Part shown: positions 10,712 to 21,807 of the stretch, piece by piece
Numbering within the stretch: the stretch's first letter is position 1
Layout: the number at the start of each line of letters is the position of its first letter
Assembly: GCA_029287915.1 (NCBI GenBank)
Contig: JARFQE010000023.1
Span: 1 to 64,000 of the forward strand
Reading direction: 5' to 3'
DNA from: Arenicellales bacterium
Lineage (GTDB): Bacteria > Pseudomonadota > Gammaproteobacteria > BMS3Bbin11
DNA: 64,000 nucleotides
Notes under the pieces: generated by a model
What the model was told of the DNA's origin: nothing
Database searches by the model: none
The model's input: only the letters and a program-made list of their open reading frames with translations
Translations under genes and position numbers: made by a program

Positions 10712-11989
10712 TCAGGCAGCTGCACTGTCCTCAATTTTTTCCTCAAATTCGCTTCTGAACCGGGTCAGAAAACTTGCGACAGGCATTGCAGCGGCATCGC
10801 CGAGGGCACAAATCGTTCGCCCCTGTATTTTGTCCGCCATGTCAGTCAGCAGGTCAAGATCCTGCATTTTGCCTGCACCTGAATTGATGCGATGGATTAC
10901 ACGATAAAGCCAGCCTGTTCCTTCCCTGCAGGGTGTACACTGGCCACAGGACTCTTCATAATAAAAATAGGAAAGACGCTCCAGTGCATCGACCATATCT
11001 GTAGTGTCATCCATGACGATGACAGATCCGGCTCCCAGCATAGAACCGGCGCTAGCAATCGAATCATAATCCATATCAAGTCCCATCATGATATCGCCAG
11101 GCAACACAGGCACTGATGACCCCCCCGGAATTACAGCCTTGAGGGTATGACCATTACGTACTCCACCGGCCAGTTCCAGCAGATCCTTGAAGGGTGTGCC
11201 CATTGGTACTTCATAGTTACCCGGCTTATTTACATGACCAGACACAGAAAACACCTTGGTACCACCGTTATTGGGTTTACCTAATTCAGCAAACCAGTCC
11301 CCTCCCTTTTCCAGTATTACCGGTACTGATGCCAGAGTTTCAGTGTTATTGATTGTTGTAGGCTTACCATAGAGACCATAACCTGCAGGAAATGGTGGTT
11401 TGAAACGAGGTTGTCCTTTTTTACCTTCTATTGATTCAAGCAACGCTGTTTCCTCACCGCAGATGTAGGCACCTGCGCCAAGATGAACATACAATTCAAA
11501 ATTAAATTCAGAACCCTGGATACCGGCACCCAGAAAACCAGCATCCCTGGCTTCGGCAAGTGCCGCCTCGAAGCGCTGATATGGTTCCCAGAACTCGCCG
11601 CGAATATAGTTATAACCCACAGAGGCACCGATGCAATATCCGGCGATAATCATGCCTTCGATTAATTGATGTGGGTTATAACGTAATATATCCCTGTCTT
11701 TGAATGTGCCGGGCTCACCTTCATCTGAATTACAGACTATGTATTTCTGCCCGGGGGCCGTTCTTGGCATAAAACTCCATTTTAGGCCGGTAGGGAATCC
11801 GGCTCCGCCACGCCCGCGCAAACCAGAGGTCTTTATTTCTTCGATAATCTCTTCCGCTGGTGTTTTTTCACTAACTATCCTTTTTAGAGCTGAATAACCG
11901 CCAACTTCAAGATAGGTTTTTAGGCTCCATGGCTCGTCTCTATCGAGAGTACGGAAACAGACGAGATTTAGCATACTTTCATCAATCAT
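10712..11989 (-). CDS. nuoF: NADH-quinone oxidoreductase subunit F (NADH/FMN)
   Basis: 425 residues. [16 protein letters not shown] is the NADH-binding glycine loop, [15 protein letters not shown] the FMN site, and [14 protein letters not shown] the [4Fe-4S] N3 motif with the distal Cys in [10 protein letters not shown]. It is the electron entry subunit, where NADH reduces FMN. It starts 3 nt after the nuoE stop codon. Confidence 0.97.
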   Translation of the reverse strand: MIDESMLNLVCFRTLDRDEPWSLKTYLEVGGYSALKRIVSEKTPAEEIIEEIKTSGLRGRGGAGFPTGLKWSFMPRTAPGQKYIVCNSDEGEPGTFKDRDILRYNPHQLIEGMIIAGYCIGASVGYNYIRGEFWEPYQRFEAALAEARDAGFLGAGIQGSEFNFELYVHLGAGAYICGEETALLESIEGKKGQPRFKPPFPAGYGLYGKPTTINNTETLASVPVILEKGGDWFAELGKPNNGGTKVFSVSGHVNKPGNYEVPMGTPFKDLLELAGGVRNGHTLKAVIPGGSSVPVLPGDIMMGLDMDYDSIASAGSMLGAGSVIVMDDTTDMVDALERLSYFYYEESCGQCTPCREGTGWLYRVIHRINSGAGKMQDLDLLTDMADKIQGRTICALGDAAAMPVASFLTRFRSEFEEKIEDSAAA

Positions 11990-11992
11990 GTC

Positions 11993-12475
11993 TCAGTCAA
12001 GCCCCTCGAGAATTTTGTCTATGCTTTCGGTTGTCAGGTTTTCGAAATATTCTTTATCCACCTGCATCATTGGTGCGCCACCACAGGCACCGAGGCACTC
12101 TACTTCCTTGATGCTAATGCGACCATCTGGCGTAGTTTCACCCGGACCAATCCCTGTTTTCTCTTTCAGGTAGTCCAGCACGTCTTTTGAACCACGTAAC
12201 TGGCAGGAAATGTTGGTACATACACAGAGCTTATGTTGACCAACATCGCGGTGCTCATACATTGAATAAAAGGTCGCCACTTCGTAAACATGGATAGCAG
12301 GCATCTCGAGCAGATCAGCGATCTCCTGCATAATTTCCCTGCTTAGCCAGCGAAACTCATCCTGAACGATACGCAAAGCCGCCATAACCGCAGATTGCTT
12401 GCGGTCGGCTGGATACTTATCCAGTTCTTTTCTTATCTCGGCAAGCATGCTGTCAGTTAAAGTCATTTCAGTCAT
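11993..12475 (-). CDS. nuoE: NADH-quinone oxidoreductase subunit E ([2Fe-2S])
   Basis: 160 residues, thioredoxin-fold subunit. The [2Fe-2S] N1a ligands are seen in [10 protein letters not shown] and [11 protein letters not shown]. The start codon overlaps the nuoD stop as ATGA, a typical coupling arrangement, and the stop is 3 nt before nuoF. It pairs with NuoF in the NADH dehydrogenase module. Confidence 0.97.
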   Translation of the reverse strand: MTEMTLTDSMLAEIRKELDKYPADRKQSAVMAALRIVQDEFRWLSREIMQEIADLLEMPAIHVYEVATFYSMYEHRDVGQHKLCVCTNISCQLRGSKDVLDYLKEKTGIGPGETTPDGRISIKEVECLGACGGAPMMQVDKEYFENLTTESIDKILEGLD

Positions 12476-13725
12476 CGGTCAACTTCCCCAAAAACAATAT
12501 CCTGGGTGCCGATAATTGCCACAACGTCTGCAAGCATATGGCCATTGGACATTTCATCGAGTGCCGACAAATGAGCAAAGCCCGGAGCACGAATCTTTAC
12601 CCGGTAGGGTTTGTTGGCGCCATCAGATACCAGGTAAATACCAAATTCACCTTTAGGATGCTCTACTGCGGCATATGCCTGACCTTCTGGTACACAAAAA
12701 CCTTCGGTGAATAACTTGAAGTGATGAATTAGTGCTTCCATATCATGTTTCATGGTTTCACGTTTTGGCGGGACTATTTTGTGGTCTTCCACCATCACTG
12801 CACCATGATTGTTTCGCAGCCATTCAACACATTGGCGAATAATCCGGTTGGACTGTCGAAATTCCTCAATACGAACCAGATAGCGATCATAGGTATCACC
12901 GTTGGTGCCAACAGGGATATCAAAATCCAGTCTGTCATAAACCTCGTAGGGCTGCTTCTTACGCAAATCCCACTCAACACCCGAACCACGCAACATTGGC
13001 CCGCTAAATCCAAGATTTTTTGCCCGCTCTGGTGAGACCACACCAATACCAACTGTACGCTGCTTCCAGATACGGTTGTCAGTTAGCAATGTTTCATATT
13101 CATCTACGTGCGCCGGAAATCGCTCCGTGAAATCCCAGATAAAATCGAGTACAGAACCCTGACGGTTCTCATTCATACGATCGACATCTTTCTGGTTGTG
13201 CCATTTCGATGTCTCGTACTGCGGCATACGATCCGGAAGATCACGATAGACACCACCAGGACGATAATAGGTCGCGTGTAAACGTGCACCCGAAACGGCC
13301 TCGTAGATATCCATCAGGTCTTCACGTTCTCTGAAACAGTAGAGAAACATGGTCATTGCTCCAATATCCAGACCATGCCCTGCCAGCCATAACAGGTGAT
13401 TCAGGATGCGTGTAATTTCATCAAACATGACACGGATGTACTGGGCACGCAATGGCACCTCAATACCGAGCAATTTCTCTATTGCCAGTACATAGGCATG
13501 TTCGTTAGACATCATGGAGACATAATCCAGCCTGTCCATATAACCAATGCTCTGGTTATAAGGCTTGGACTCGGCTAATTTTTCTGTCGCACGATGCAAT
13601 AGACCGATGTGTGGATCAGCACGCTGAATGACTTCCCCGTCCATTTCAAGAACAAGGCGCAATACTCCATGTGCAGCAGGGTGCTGCGGACCAAAGTTCA
13701 GTGTGTAATTATGTAATTCAGCCAC
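12472..13725 (-). CDS. nuoD: NADH-quinone oxidoreductase subunit D (GTG start)
   Basis: 417 residues if it starts at the GTG at 13725. That start follows GAGAAGAGG by about 6 nt and gives the family N-terminus [21 protein letters not shown] longer frame to 13815 would lie inside nuoC and adds unrelated residues. The quinone-site motif [14 protein letters not shown] and the C-terminal FGEVDR are conserved. The gene is separate from nuoC, unlike the fused nuoCD of E. coli. The first 8 bp overlap the end of nuoC. Confidence 0.95.
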   Translation of the reverse strand: MAELHNYTLNFGPQHPAAHGVLRLVLEMDGEVIQRADPHIGLLHRATEKLAESKPYNQSIGYMDRLDYVSMMSNEHAYVLAIEKLLGIEVPLRAQYIRVMFDEITRILNHLLWLAGHGLDIGAMTMFLYCFREREDLMDIYEAVSGARLHATYYRPGGVYRDLPDRMPQYETSKWHNQKDVDRMNENRQGSVLDFIWDFTERFPAHVDEYETLLTDNRIWKQRTVGIGVVSPERAKNLGFSGPMLRGSGVEWDLRKKQPYEVYDRLDFDIPVGTNGDTYDRYLVRIEEFRQSNRIIRQCVEWLRNNHGAVMVEDHKIVPPKRETMKHDMEALIHHFKLFTEGFCVPEGQAYAAVEHPKGEFGIYLVSDGANKPYRVKIRAPGFAHLSALDEMSNGHMLADVVAIIGTQDIVFGEVDR

Positions 13726-14323
13726 CGTAACCCTCTTCTCTGATAACCCTGGGGACCAGAACACGTGGCTCGATTGAAACAGGCTGATAAACGACTCGTC
13801 CTTTTTCTGCGTCATAACGCATCTCGACGTGGCCGGTCAGTGGAAAGTCCTTGCGGAAAGGATGACCGACAAATCCATAATCGGTAAGAATACGTCTCAA
13901 ATCCGGATGCCCCTTGAAAAGTATCCCGAACAGGTCAAAAACTTCTCTCTCAAACCAGTCCGCCGACTTCCAGATATCAATCACTGAATCTACTATCGGT
14001 GAGGATTCTTCAATAAATACACGAAGTCTTAATCGCTGGTTACGCGAGGTTGAAAGCAGATGATAAACAACCGCAAATCGAGGTCGAGTCCAGTCTTCAC
14101 CAGCTTCTTTGCGATAATGCAAGTAATCGACGCCACAAATATCTATTAGAGTATCAAAGGCAAAATTTTCACCGACATGCAGTTTCTGACAGATTTCATG
14201 TAAAGCATCAACTGCCAGGTCCACTGTCAACTCACCAAGCTCAATTGATGAAGCCTGTACAGCATCACCCGCTGCTTCCCCGATACGCCTTTGCAGCGTC
14301 TGTAGTCTTTCGCTATTTGTCAT
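13718..14323 (-). CDS. nuoC: NADH-quinone oxidoreductase subunit C
   Basis: 201 residues. The 30-kDa-subunit signature is seen in [24 protein letters not shown], followed by FRKDFPLTG. It is a structural subunit of the peripheral arm that packs against NuoD and NuoB. It starts 2 nt after the nuoB stop and its own last codons overlap the GTG start of nuoD, so the two are probably translationally coupled. Confidence 0.96.
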   Translation of the reverse strand: MTNSERLQTLQRRIGEAAGDAVQASSIELGELTVDLAVDALHEICQKLHVGENFAFDTLIDICGVDYLHYRKEAGEDWTRPRFAVVYHLLSTSRNQRLRLRVFIEESSPIVDSVIDIWKSADWFEREVFDLFGILFKGHPDLRRILTDYGFVGHPFRKDFPLTGHVEMRYDAEKGRVVYQPVSIEPRVLVPRVIREEGYGG

Positions 14324-14325
14324 TG

Positions 14326-14805
14326 TCAGCTACGGGCAATAGTATTTGTTCGGATTTTTTTCTGTAACTGGAGAATCCCGTACAATAGAGCTTCAGCCGT
14401 TGGTGGACAACCGGGGACATAGATATCGACTGGAACAATACGGTCACAGCCGCGAACAACGGAATAGGAATAATGGTAATAGCCTCCACCATTAGCGCAT
14501 GAGCCCATTGAAATAACCCAGCGGGGTTCGGCCATCTGGTCGTAGACCTTACGTAAAGGTGCGGCCATTTTGTTTGTCAGAGTACCAGCTACTATCATGA
14601 CATCTGACTGCCTGGGACTGGGACGAAACATGATACCGAAACGATCAAGGTCATAGCGCGATGCACCGGCCTGCATCATTTCAACCGCACAACACGCAAG
14701 TCCAAATGTTACTGGCCACATGGAGCCTGTGCGTGCCCAGTTGATTAGACTGTCGGCTGTAGTGACTGCCCAGCCTTTATCTGCTACTCCTTCATTCACT
14801 CCCAT
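14326..14805 (-). CDS. nuoB: NADH-quinone oxidoreductase subunit B
   Basis: 159 residues from the ATG at 14805, chosen because AAGGAG lies 7 nt upstream; a frame from 14826 adds seven residues without a ribosome-binding site. The N2 [4Fe-4S] ligands are visible: the adjacent cysteines in [11 protein letters not shown], then [10 protein letters not shown] and [12 protein letters not shown]. The N2 cluster reduces quinone. The start overlaps the end of nuoA by 10 bp. Confidence 0.96.
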   Translation of the reverse strand: MGVNEGVADKGWAVTTADSLINWARTGSMWPVTFGLACCAVEMMQAGASRYDLDRFGIMFRPSPRQSDVMIVAGTLTNKMAAPLRKVYDQMAEPRWVISMGSCANGGGYYHYSYSVVRGCDRIVPVDIYVPGCPPTAEALLYGILQLQKKIRTNTIARS

Positions 14806-15176
14806 TCCAGTGCTCCTTTTAACCACTCGTAAATGAAACCAATGACAAGGATGGCGAGAAAGATCATCATCGAAACGAAGCCAAACATCCCGACAGATTC
14901 TTCCTGCAGTACTATAGCCCAGGGAAACAGAAAGGCGATTTCAAGATCAAATATTATAAAAAGTATTGCTACCAGGTAATATCGCACATCAAATTTTATG
15001 CGCGCGTCCTCAAATTCATCGAAGCCACATTCAAACGGAGAGAGTTTTTCTGGATCCGGCTTGTCAACTTTAAGCAACATGCTAAATATTTTGCCGAATA
15101 GAATAGGCAAAACACCAAACATAACACCTACGGCGATGAACACCAGAATCGGTATATAGTTTTCAAGCATGGTCAT
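14796..15176 (-). CDS. nuoA: NADH-quinone oxidoreductase subunit A
   Basis: 126 residues with three membrane helices and the conserved [20 protein letters not shown] loop that borders the quinone channel. First gene of the nuo operon. The two possible start codons, at 15176 and 15170, lack a good ribosome-binding site of their own. The stop of a short upstream reading frame overlaps the first ATG, so nuoA is likely translated by coupling. Confidence 0.96.
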   Translation of the reverse strand: MTMLENYIPILVFIAVGVMFGVLPILFGKIFSMLLKVDKPDPEKLSPFECGFDEFEDARIKFDVRYYLVAILFIIFDLEIAFLFPWAIVLQEESVGMFGFVSMMIFLAILVIGFIYEWLKGALEWE

Positions 15177-15205
15177 TGAATTCTATTGATAATGCCTCTC
15201 GGCAT
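15173..15205 (-). CDS. 10-residue leader peptide overlapping nuoA start
   Basis: An ATG at 15205 preceded by GGAGGGGAG at ideal distance opens a 10-codon frame ([10 protein letters not shown]). Its TGA overlaps the nuoA ATG as ATGA. The Shine-Dalgarno sequence here is far stronger than anything near nuoA itself. The start codon lies in a potential hairpin, ATGCC-GAGA-GGCAT, with a GNRA tetraloop. Whether the peptide is made is inferred from the sequence only. Confidence 0.5.
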   Translation of the reverse strand: MPRGIINRIQ

Positions 15206-15245
15206 CGTCTCCCCTCCAGTTACGACTATAAAAAGCGAAGCGCTC

Positions 15246-15274
15246 AGTCTAGGATGCCTTACTCCGTGTGTCAA
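15246..15274 (-). promoter_or_regulatory. probable sigma-70 promoter of the nuo operon
   Basis: On the minus strand a perfect -35 box TTGACA (15274-15269) is followed after exactly 17 bp by TAGACT (15251-15246), a 4/6 match to the -10 box. This places a transcription start near 15239 and a leader of about 60 nt before nuoA that contains the short leader reading frame. The AT-rich 140 bp between this promoter and tRNA-Leu shows nothing else recognisable. Confidence 0.6.
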
Positions 15275-15413
15275 GCCAAAGCATGACGAAGATTTCATTA
15301 TTAATCAATGACTTACAATATCCACCAGAAAGACATTATAAGAATTTTTTATTTTAGGGAAAAGAAAATTTCAGCATATTTTATGGGTCATATTTGCTAA
15401 ACACATTTGATAA

Positions 15414-15498
15414 TGGTGCCGAAGGCCGGACTCGAACCGGCACGACTTGCGTCACCGCCCCCTCAAGACGGCGTGTCTACCAATTCCACCACTTCGGC
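15414..15498 (-). tRNA. tRNA-Leu (GAG)
   Basis: An 85-nt class II cloverleaf on the minus strand with a long variable arm, encoded CCA, T-arm GGTTCGAGTCC and anticodon loop TTGAGGG (anticodon GAG, reading CUC/CUU). It starts 7 bp after the secG stop codon, so it is probably co-transcribed with secG, a linkage common in gammaproteobacteria. Confidence 0.95.
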
Positions 15499-15505
15499 AA
15501 TATTC

Positions 15506-15976
15506 TTATTCCCTGCTGCCAGTTTCAGTTTCACCAGACACGGCTGGAAGCGCTGGAATATCTGAATTCGTTGATTCACCACCGCCCATATTTTCTTCGA
15601 CGGGATCTTCACTCGGCAATGCGGGGACATCTTTTGTTAAATCACCAAGCTTGTCTTCAGCTGCCGATGGCAGCTGTTCTTTTACTGTAGCTGCCGGGTC
15701 CTGTATTACACTCTCTGTCACACTGGTTGTCTTGACAGATTTGCTGTAAAGAAAGGTTAGCGACAGACTGGTCAAGAAGAAGATCGTAGCGAGTATCGCT
15801 GTCGTACGCGATAGAAAATTCGCTGAACCCTTACTACCGAAGAGAGACCCGGATGCACCCCCTCCTCCACCACCAAAAGCAGCACCAGCATCAGCGCCTT
15901 TACCGTGCTGGACCAGCACCAGTGCAACTATGCCTACGGCGACCAGTACGTGTATAGCTATCAGGATATTAATCAT
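15506..15976 (-). CDS. secG: protein translocase subunit SecG
   Basis: 156 residues. The N-terminal 80 residues match SecG: a first helix [30 protein letters not shown], then a glycine-rich loop [22 protein letters not shown], and a second helix. It is the auxiliary subunit of the SecYEG channel in the inner membrane. The remaining 70 residues form an acidic, proline/serine-rich tail of low complexity, longer than in E. coli (110 residues in total). Downstream of tpiA in the usual order. Confidence 0.93.
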   Translation of the reverse strand: MINILIAIHVLVAVGIVALVLVQHGKGADAGAAFGGGGGGASGSLFGSKGSANFLSRTTAILATIFFLTSLSLTFLYSKSVKTTSVTESVIQDPAATVKEQLPSAAEDKLGDLTKDVPALPSEDPVEENMGGGESTNSDIPALPAVSGETETGSRE

Positions 15977-15997
15977 ATTTGTGACCGGAAAAATTAC

Positions 15998-16753
15998 TTA
16001 GTTTGCTGCCATACAGATAGCCAGGAAGCTTTCGGCCTGCAATGAGGCACCACCAATGAGGCCACCATCAATATCTGTCATGCTAATTAGAGATTCTGCA
16101 TTGCCCGCGTTCATGCTTCCCCCATAAAGAATGCGCAGTTTTTCTGCAATATCGCCATTTAAAGCCGCTAACATAGCGCGGATGAATCTGTGCACTTCCT
16201 GGGCCATTTCAGGTGTTGCAGTCTTGCCGGTACCAATTGCCCACACAGGCTCATAGGCAATCACTGCATCATCTAGCTGATTAATACCAACAACGTCAAT
16301 GACAGCCTGAATCTGACGAGCGACGACTGCTTCCGTTTCACCGGATTCTCTTTCTTCAAGGGTCTCCCCTACACACAAAACAGGTGTCAAACCACCTTGC
16401 TGTGCAACCTTGAACTTATCAGCAACATCCTGATCACTTTCACCATAGATTGCACGTCTTTCTGAGTGCCCTACGATGACATATTTACAACCCGCATCGA
16501 CCAGCATGGATGCGGATATCTGTCCAGTAAATGCACCATTTTGGTTGATATCGAGATCCTGTGCACCGAGGGAGATATCATCACGACCATTCAATGCATC
16601 AGCTGCACGAGGAATCAGAATATAGGGGGGACAGATGAGGACTTCCGCATTGGTCACCTCGGCGCGACCATCAGTAATTCCCTTAACCAGGCTAATAGTG
16701 CTCTCCGTATCACCATTCATCTTCCAGTTACCAGCAACCAGGGGACGACGCAT
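15998..16753 (-). CDS. tpiA: triosephosphate isomerase
   Basis: 251 residues, a TIM-barrel enzyme interconverting dihydroxyacetone phosphate and glyceraldehyde 3-phosphate. Catalytic motifs are present: NWKMN with Lys, VIVGHSERR with His, AYEPVWAIGTGK with Glu and the flexible loop, and the phosphate-binding GGSMNAGNA. Cytoplasmic. Between glmM and secG, a frequent gammaproteobacterial arrangement. Confidence 0.98.
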   Translation of the reverse strand: MRRPLVAGNWKMNGDTESTISLVKGITDGRAEVTNAEVLICPPYILIPRAADALNGRDDISLGAQDLDINQNGAFTGQISASMLVDAGCKYVIVGHSERRAIYGESDQDVADKFKVAQQGGLTPVLCVGETLEERESGETEAVVARQIQAVIDVVGINQLDDAVIAYEPVWAIGTGKTATPEMAQEVHRFIRAMLAALNGDIAEKLRILYGGSMNAGNAESLISMTDIDGGLIGGASLQAESFLAICMAAN

Positions 16754-16838
16754 TTAAAACTCCTTAATGTAATATTTACCAAAACATAATGGGGGCGCAA
16801 TGGTACTCGTGAAGCAGTTGAAAAGCAATGTAAATTAG

Positions 16839-18182
16839 CTATTTCGAGGCTGCAGCATCCCGCACAATTTCTGCAAGTGACTCACACTGGCTTTTCACCT
16901 GGGCTGCATCAACACCTTCTATCATTACCCTGATCAGCGGTTCTGTCCCCGACGGACGCAACACGACGCGTCCGCGGTCACCCAGATCGCTTTCAACCGC
17001 GGCAACTGCATCCTCAATCATTGCGTTATCTGATAAATCGAACCCACGTGCGATCTCGACATTGATCATCATCTGAGGACAGGTTTCCATCTCAGCAGCA
17101 AGTTCAGCCAGCGGCTTGCCACTATCGTGCATAACTTGAAGCACTTCCAGTGCTGCAACAATGCCATCCCCGGTGGTCGATTTGTCGAGGCAGATGATGT
17201 GGCCCGAGGATTCTCCACCAAGTTGCCAGTTATTTTCCTTCATCATTTCCAGTACAAATCGGTCACCCACTGCAGAACGCTTGAAATCTATCTTGTTGGC
17301 ACGCAGTGCCTGTTCCATGCCAAGGTTACTCATCACAGTGCCGACCACCCCACCCATCAACTCACCTCGCCGGGCCCTTGCCAGCGCCATGATAAGAATC
17401 AGCTTGTCACCGTTTACAATCTCACCTTTATGATCAACCATAATCAGGCGATCGCCATCGCCATCCAGTGCTATGCCAAGATCTGCACCTTGCTGCAATA
17501 CTTCAGACTGCAATGCAGCGGTATCTGTAGCGCCAAATCCATCATTGATATTAAATCCATCAGGCTCGTCGCCGATCACGTGCAACCTTGCCCCAAGCTC
17601 AGACAGCACGCTAGGTGCTGTTTGATAACTCGCTCCATTGGCACAATCAAGGACAATACTCAATCCATCAAGAGTGACATGGTTTGCAATAGTCGCCTTA
17701 CAATATTCTATATAACGCCCAGCAGCATCAGGATAACGTGTAGCCTTGCCAAGGTCGCGTGAATCAACCGTCCTGACTGGCTGTTCCATCATTTCCTCGA
17801 TTGCCTTTTCCGTCTCATCGGGCAACTTCTCGCCAGCAGGTGAAAAGAACTTAATACCGTTATCATAGTATGGATTATGCGAGGCACTAATGACCACACC
17901 GGCCTGAGCTCGCGCTGTTCTGGTAAGGTAGGCAATCCCGGGCGTCGGCATTGGTCCTAACAGGCTGACGTTGATGCCTGCAGAGATAAGTCCGGCTTCC
18001 ATAGCCGACTCAAGTAGGTATCCGGATACACGTGTATCCTTACCAATGATTATCTTTCCTCGACTCTCACTATTGTGACCAAGCACATTACCGAGAGCCC
18101 ATCCGAGCTTCATTACAGTTGATGGTGTAATCGGCTCTTCACCCATTCGACCGCGTATTCCATCTGTACCAAAAAATTTCAT
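16839..18182 (-). CDS. glmM: phosphoglucosamine mutase
   Basis: 447 residues. It converts glucosamine-6-phosphate to glucosamine-1-phosphate for peptidoglycan and LPS precursors. The active serine loop VVISASHNPYYDNGIKFF, the Mg site DGDGDRL, the sugar loop GGESSGH and the phosphate loop RPSGTEPLIRVM are all intact. Its ATG overlaps the folP stop as ATGA, so the pair is coupled. Confidence 0.98.
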   Translation of the reverse strand: MKFFGTDGIRGRMGEEPITPSTVMKLGWALGNVLGHNSESRGKIIIGKDTRVSGYLLESAMEAGLISAGINVSLLGPMPTPGIAYLTRTARAQAGVVISASHNPYYDNGIKFFSPAGEKLPDETEKAIEEMMEQPVRTVDSRDLGKATRYPDAAGRYIEYCKATIANHVTLDGLSIVLDCANGASYQTAPSVLSELGARLHVIGDEPDGFNINDGFGATDTAALQSEVLQQGADLGIALDGDGDRLIMVDHKGEIVNGDKLILIMALARARRGELMGGVVGTVMSNLGMEQALRANKIDFKRSAVGDRFVLEMMKENNWQLGGESSGHIICLDKSTTGDGIVAALEVLQVMHDSGKPLAELAAEMETCPQMMINVEIARGFDLSDNAMIEDAVAAVESDLGDRGRVVLRPSGTEPLIRVMIEGVDAAQVKSQCESLAEIVRDAAASK

Positions 18183-19033
18183 TGACTCTGTATTCCCCCT
18201 TTTTTCTCTGTTAAAACAGCTTCCAGCATACGAATCGCTTGACTGGTTTCTTTAACATCATGCACCCGGACAATATTGGCACCATTCATCACTGCTAACA
18301 AGGCCAGTGCAATGCTCGCACAGGTCCTTTCATCTACAGCCAGACCCAGTGTCTGCCCTATTACACTTTTGCGAGAAAGCCCGACTAGAATGGGTAAATC
18401 ATGTTTCCTGATCCTCTCCAGTTCATTCAGAAGTGCGAAATTCTGCTGCTGGGTTTTACCAAAACCAAAACCAGGGTCGATTATCAGCCTGCTGATGTCT
18501 ATTCCGGCCTGCGCGCAGGCATCGATACGCTTTGACAGAAAACCCCTGACATCAGCAACAACATCATCATATACAGGATTATGCTGCATTGATTTCGGCT
18601 GCCCCTGCATATGCATGAGGCAAATGGGGACAGACGTTTTTGCCGCTACCTGCAGTGCACCTTTGTCAGTTAGCGCCCGTACGTCATTGATCATGCCAGC
18701 TCCTGCACAGATAGCTGCCTCCATCACTTTAGCTTTAGATGTGTCAATCGAGATCATCACATCAAAACGATCAGAGACGGCCTTTATAACAGGTATTACC
18801 CGTTGCATTTCTTCGTCTGCTGAAACAGCAGAGGCACCGGGTCGTGTTGATTCACCACCAATATCGATGATATCGGCACCTTCAGCGATCATCCTCGCAG
18901 CATGATCAATAGACTGGTTGACAGAAAAAAAAAGACCCCCGTCCGAAAAGGAATCAGGGGTCACATTAAGAATGCCCATGATAGCTGCTCGACCCGTCTG
19001 CACGAGTGCTGAGCCATCTGACTTTCGTATCAT
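18179..19033 (-). CDS. folP: dihydropteroate synthase
   Basis: 284 residues, folate pathway enzyme joining p-aminobenzoate and dihydropterin pyrophosphate; the target of sulfonamides. Signatures ILNVTPDSFSDGG and DIGGESTRPGA are complete, as is the substrate loop DPGFGFGKT. The usual ftsH-folP-glmM order is kept, with 8 bp to ftsH and a 4-bp overlap with glmM. Confidence 0.98.
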   Translation of the reverse strand: MIRKSDGSALVQTGRAAIMGILNVTPDSFSDGGLFFSVNQSIDHAARMIAEGADIIDIGGESTRPGASAVSADEEMQRVIPVIKAVSDRFDVMISIDTSKAKVMEAAICAGAGMINDVRALTDKGALQVAAKTSVPICLMHMQGQPKSMQHNPVYDDVVADVRGFLSKRIDACAQAGIDISRLIIDPGFGFGKTQQQNFALLNELERIRKHDLPILVGLSRKSVIGQTLGLAVDERTCASIALALLAVMNGANIVRVHDVKETSQAIRMLEAVLTEKKGGIQSQ

Positions 19034-19041
19034 GTTATATC

Positions 19042-20952
19042 TTAGTGCTCGCCAGCAGGTTCATCCATTTTTGCTTCGGGGCCCTTTTTATCACTCTTAT
19101 CACTGGGTGAATCGTTACCGGTAACATTCTTACCGGAATAGTCGCTAGGTGGCTTCGGTTCTTTACCATCCATTATGTCATTTATCTGATCTGAATCAAT
19201 GGTTTCCCATTCAAGCAATGCCTTCGCCATGATATCCATCTTGTCCTTATTTTCCTCAATAATCTGTCGAGCCCGGGCATATTGTTCATCAATAATTCGG
19301 CGAATCTCCTTATCCACTAGTTCAGCTGTGGAATTGCTGAGGTTTTTATGTGTCGTCACATCTCTGCCAAGAAAGACCTCACTTTCATTTTCACCATAAA
19401 CACGTGTCCCCATCAGATCACTCATGCCCCAGCGCACGACCATATTCCTTGCCAGTTCCGTAGCACGCTCAAAATCATTTGATGCTCCGGTTGTCATCTG
19501 GTTCATGAAGAGCTCTTCGCCGATGCGCCCTCCCATTAGCACGGCAATAGTAGACAGCAAATAGCTACGCGTGTGGCTGTAACGATCTTCTACCGGTAGC
19601 TGCATGGTCACACCGAGAGCCCTGCCTCGAGGAATGATAGTTACCTTGTGGACTGGATCAGTTCCGGGCAGAACTTTGGCCACAATTGCATGACCAGCTT
19701 CATGGTAGGCGGTATTACGCCTTTCTTCTTCCGGCATAATAATAGATCGTCGCTCGACACCCATTATAATCTTGTCTTTAGCCAGCTCGAACTGCTCCAT
19801 ATTTACCGTACGCATGTTCGCCCTGGCAGCAAACAGGGCAGCCTCATTGATCAGATTGGCCAAATCAGCACCGGAAAAGCCCGGTGTACCACGTGCAATA
19901 ATGCTGGCATCTACATCATCAGCTACCGGCACCTTGCGCATGTGAACTTTAAGTATCTGTTCTCTACCGCGAATGTCAGGCAGCGGGACAAAAACCTGGC
20001 GATCAAAACGACCGGGCCTAAGTAGTGCCGGATCAAGCACGTCTGGGCGGTTAGTTGCGGCTATAACAATAACGCCTTCATTTCCTTCAAAACCGTCCAT
20101 TTCTACCAGTAGCTGGTTCAACGTCTGTTCGCGTTCATCATGTCCGCCACCAAGCCCGGCTCCACGATGGCGTCCAACAGCATCTATTTCATCAATAAAT
20201 ATAATGCATGGAGCATGTTTCTTGGCCTGATCGAACATGTCACGTACACGTGAGGCACCGACACCAACAAACATTTCGACAAAATCAGAACCTGAAATGG
20301 TAAAGAAGGGAACCTTAGCCTCACCTGCTATTGCTCTTGCCAACAGGGTTTTACCTGTGCCGGGAGACCCTGTCATCAATACTCCGCGTGGTATTTTGCC
20401 ACCCAGTTTCTGAAAACGTGACGGGTCGCGCAGGAATTCGACAAGTTCTGCTACCTCTTCCTTTGCTTCTTCAACGCCTGCGACATCTTCGAAGGTTACC
20501 TTGTTCTTGTCTTCTGTAAGCATACGAGCCTTGCTTTTGCCAAAGCTCATGGCACCCCGTCCACCACCGCCCTGCATCTGTCGCATGAAGAATATCCATA
20601 CACCTATCAGCAGTAAGAGTGGGAACCAGCTGATAAATATACTCATCAGCAAGGAAGGTTGTTCGGGTTCTTTCGCATCAACGACTACACCGTTTTTGAG
20701 CAGATCATTGATCAAATCCGGATCATCCGGGGCATAGGTTGTGATGGTTGAACCATCCTGACGCGTCGCTGTGATATTGCGGCCGGCGATAACTACTTTA
20801 CTAACCTGGCCCTGTTTCACATCTGTCAGAAATGACGAATATTCAAGCTTCGTAGAGCTACCAAGCTGACGTGGCGCAAAGTTATTAAATATGGTCATTA
20901 ATACAACAGCAATGACCAGCCACATAACAAGATTTTTAGAGATATTATTCAA
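19042..20952 (-). CDS. ftsH: ATP-dependent zinc metalloprotease FtsH (TTG start)
   Basis: 636 residues. It starts at TTG (20952) with GAGG 7 nt upstream, giving the family N-terminus [18 protein letters not shown]. Two membrane helices flank a periplasmic domain. The AAA+ domain has GSPGTGKT (Walker A), FIDEIDAVG (Walker B) and the SRH region, and the protease domain has the zinc site HEAGH. A hexameric inner-membrane protease that degrades sigma-32, LpxC and misassembled membrane proteins in relatives. Acidic/lysine-rich tail. Confidence 0.98.
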   Translation of the reverse strand: MNNISKNLVMWLVIAVVLMTIFNNFAPRQLGSSTKLEYSSFLTDVKQGQVSKVVIAGRNITATRQDGSTITTYAPDDPDLINDLLKNGVVVDAKEPEQPSLLMSIFISWFPLLLLIGVWIFFMRQMQGGGGRGAMSFGKSKARMLTEDKNKVTFEDVAGVEEAKEEVAELVEFLRDPSRFQKLGGKIPRGVLMTGSPGTGKTLLARAIAGEAKVPFFTISGSDFVEMFVGVGASRVRDMFDQAKKHAPCIIFIDEIDAVGRHRGAGLGGGHDEREQTLNQLLVEMDGFEGNEGVIVIAATNRPDVLDPALLRPGRFDRQVFVPLPDIRGREQILKVHMRKVPVADDVDASIIARGTPGFSGADLANLINEAALFAARANMRTVNMEQFELAKDKIIMGVERRSIIMPEEERRNTAYHEAGHAIVAKVLPGTDPVHKVTIIPRGRALGVTMQLPVEDRYSHTRSYLLSTIAVLMGGRIGEELFMNQMTTGASNDFERATELARNMVVRWGMSDLMGTRVYGENESEVFLGRDVTTHKNLSNSTAELVDKEIRRIIDEQYARARQIIEENKDKMDIMAKALLEWETIDSDQINDIMDGKEPKPPSDYSGKNVTGNDSPSDKSDKKGPEAKMDEPAGEH

Positions 20953-21066
20953 ACTACTGCCTCAATATTAAAAATTGTGCTACCAGTTTATTTTGCCCTG
21001 CTGCGTACTGGGTTTCAATAACAAAACACCTACAAACTACAGGTAACTCATGACATAGGCGGTTTA

Positions 21067-21696
21067 TTAAACCTTGAAACCTCTTGCAAGAAGGTAGACT
21101 TCAGCACTGCGGGAGCGCGATGCCCCGGGCTTTCTTACTGCGACAGAACGGAACTGTGTTAATAATTCCTGTCGCAACTGATCAAACCCGCTGCCTTGAA
21201 AAACTTTCATCAATAATACACCGTCTTCTGCCAGTACCGTACGACTCCAGTCTAGTACAATTTCGGCGAGACCAATTGATCTGGCTTGATCTACCGAATC
21301 TATACCACTTATATTGGGGGCCATATCAGATAAAACAAGATCAACGCTTTTATTGTCAAATAATTCATTGATTCGGTCTCGAATTACCGCATCAGTAAAA
21401 TCACCCTGAATTATTTCCACTCCATCTATCGCATCAATGGGAAGCAGGTCTACAGCGACCAGACGGGATTTTTTACCAAGTCGCGTGCGCGCATACTGAC
21501 ACCAGCCCCCCGGGGCTGCACCAAGGTCGACGACATTCAAACCGGGCCGTAGCAGTTTATCCTTTTTATCGATCTGTTCCAGCTTGTAAGCAGACCTTGC
21601 GCGATAACCTGCCTTTTTCGCCTTCTTGACATAACTGTCGTTCAAATGCTCATTCATCCAGTTACGGCCAAAACGATGTTTTTTGTTTTTTCTCAT
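21067..21696 (-). CDS. rlmE: 23S rRNA 2'-O-methyltransferase
   Basis: 209 residues from the ATG at 21696, which gives the E. coli length; a frame from 21723 adds nine residues. It methylates U2552 in the A loop of 23S rRNA. The SAM site VVDLGAAPGGWCQY, the catalytic Lys/Asp/Lys/Glu positions around SDMAPNISG and LMKVFQGSGF, and KPGASRSRSAEVYLLA are conserved. Upstream of ftsH and divergent from yhbY, the standard arrangement. Confidence 0.97.
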   Translation of the reverse strand: MRKNKKHRFGRNWMNEHLNDSYVKKAKKAGYRARSAYKLEQIDKKDKLLRPGLNVVDLGAAPGGWCQYARTRLGKKSRLVAVDLLPIDAIDGVEIIQGDFTDAVIRDRINELFDNKSVDLVLSDMAPNISGIDSVDQARSIGLAEIVLDWSRTVLAEDGVLLMKVFQGSGFDQLRQELLTQFRSVAVRKPGASRSRSAEVYLLARGFKV

Positions 21697-21807
21697 TTTC
21701 AGGCCCCTGTTATCAAAGCACAATAATATTCATCACTGATGAGAAAATATGTGCTATTCATTGTACAATCCCTGGCTACGATTCTGGCTATAACATATGG
21801 AGTTTAA

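Noticed and set aside
17127..17762. 211-codon open frame on the plus strand
   Set aside because: Lies entirely opposite glmM, whose protein family is certain; no ribosome-binding site or recognisable protein.
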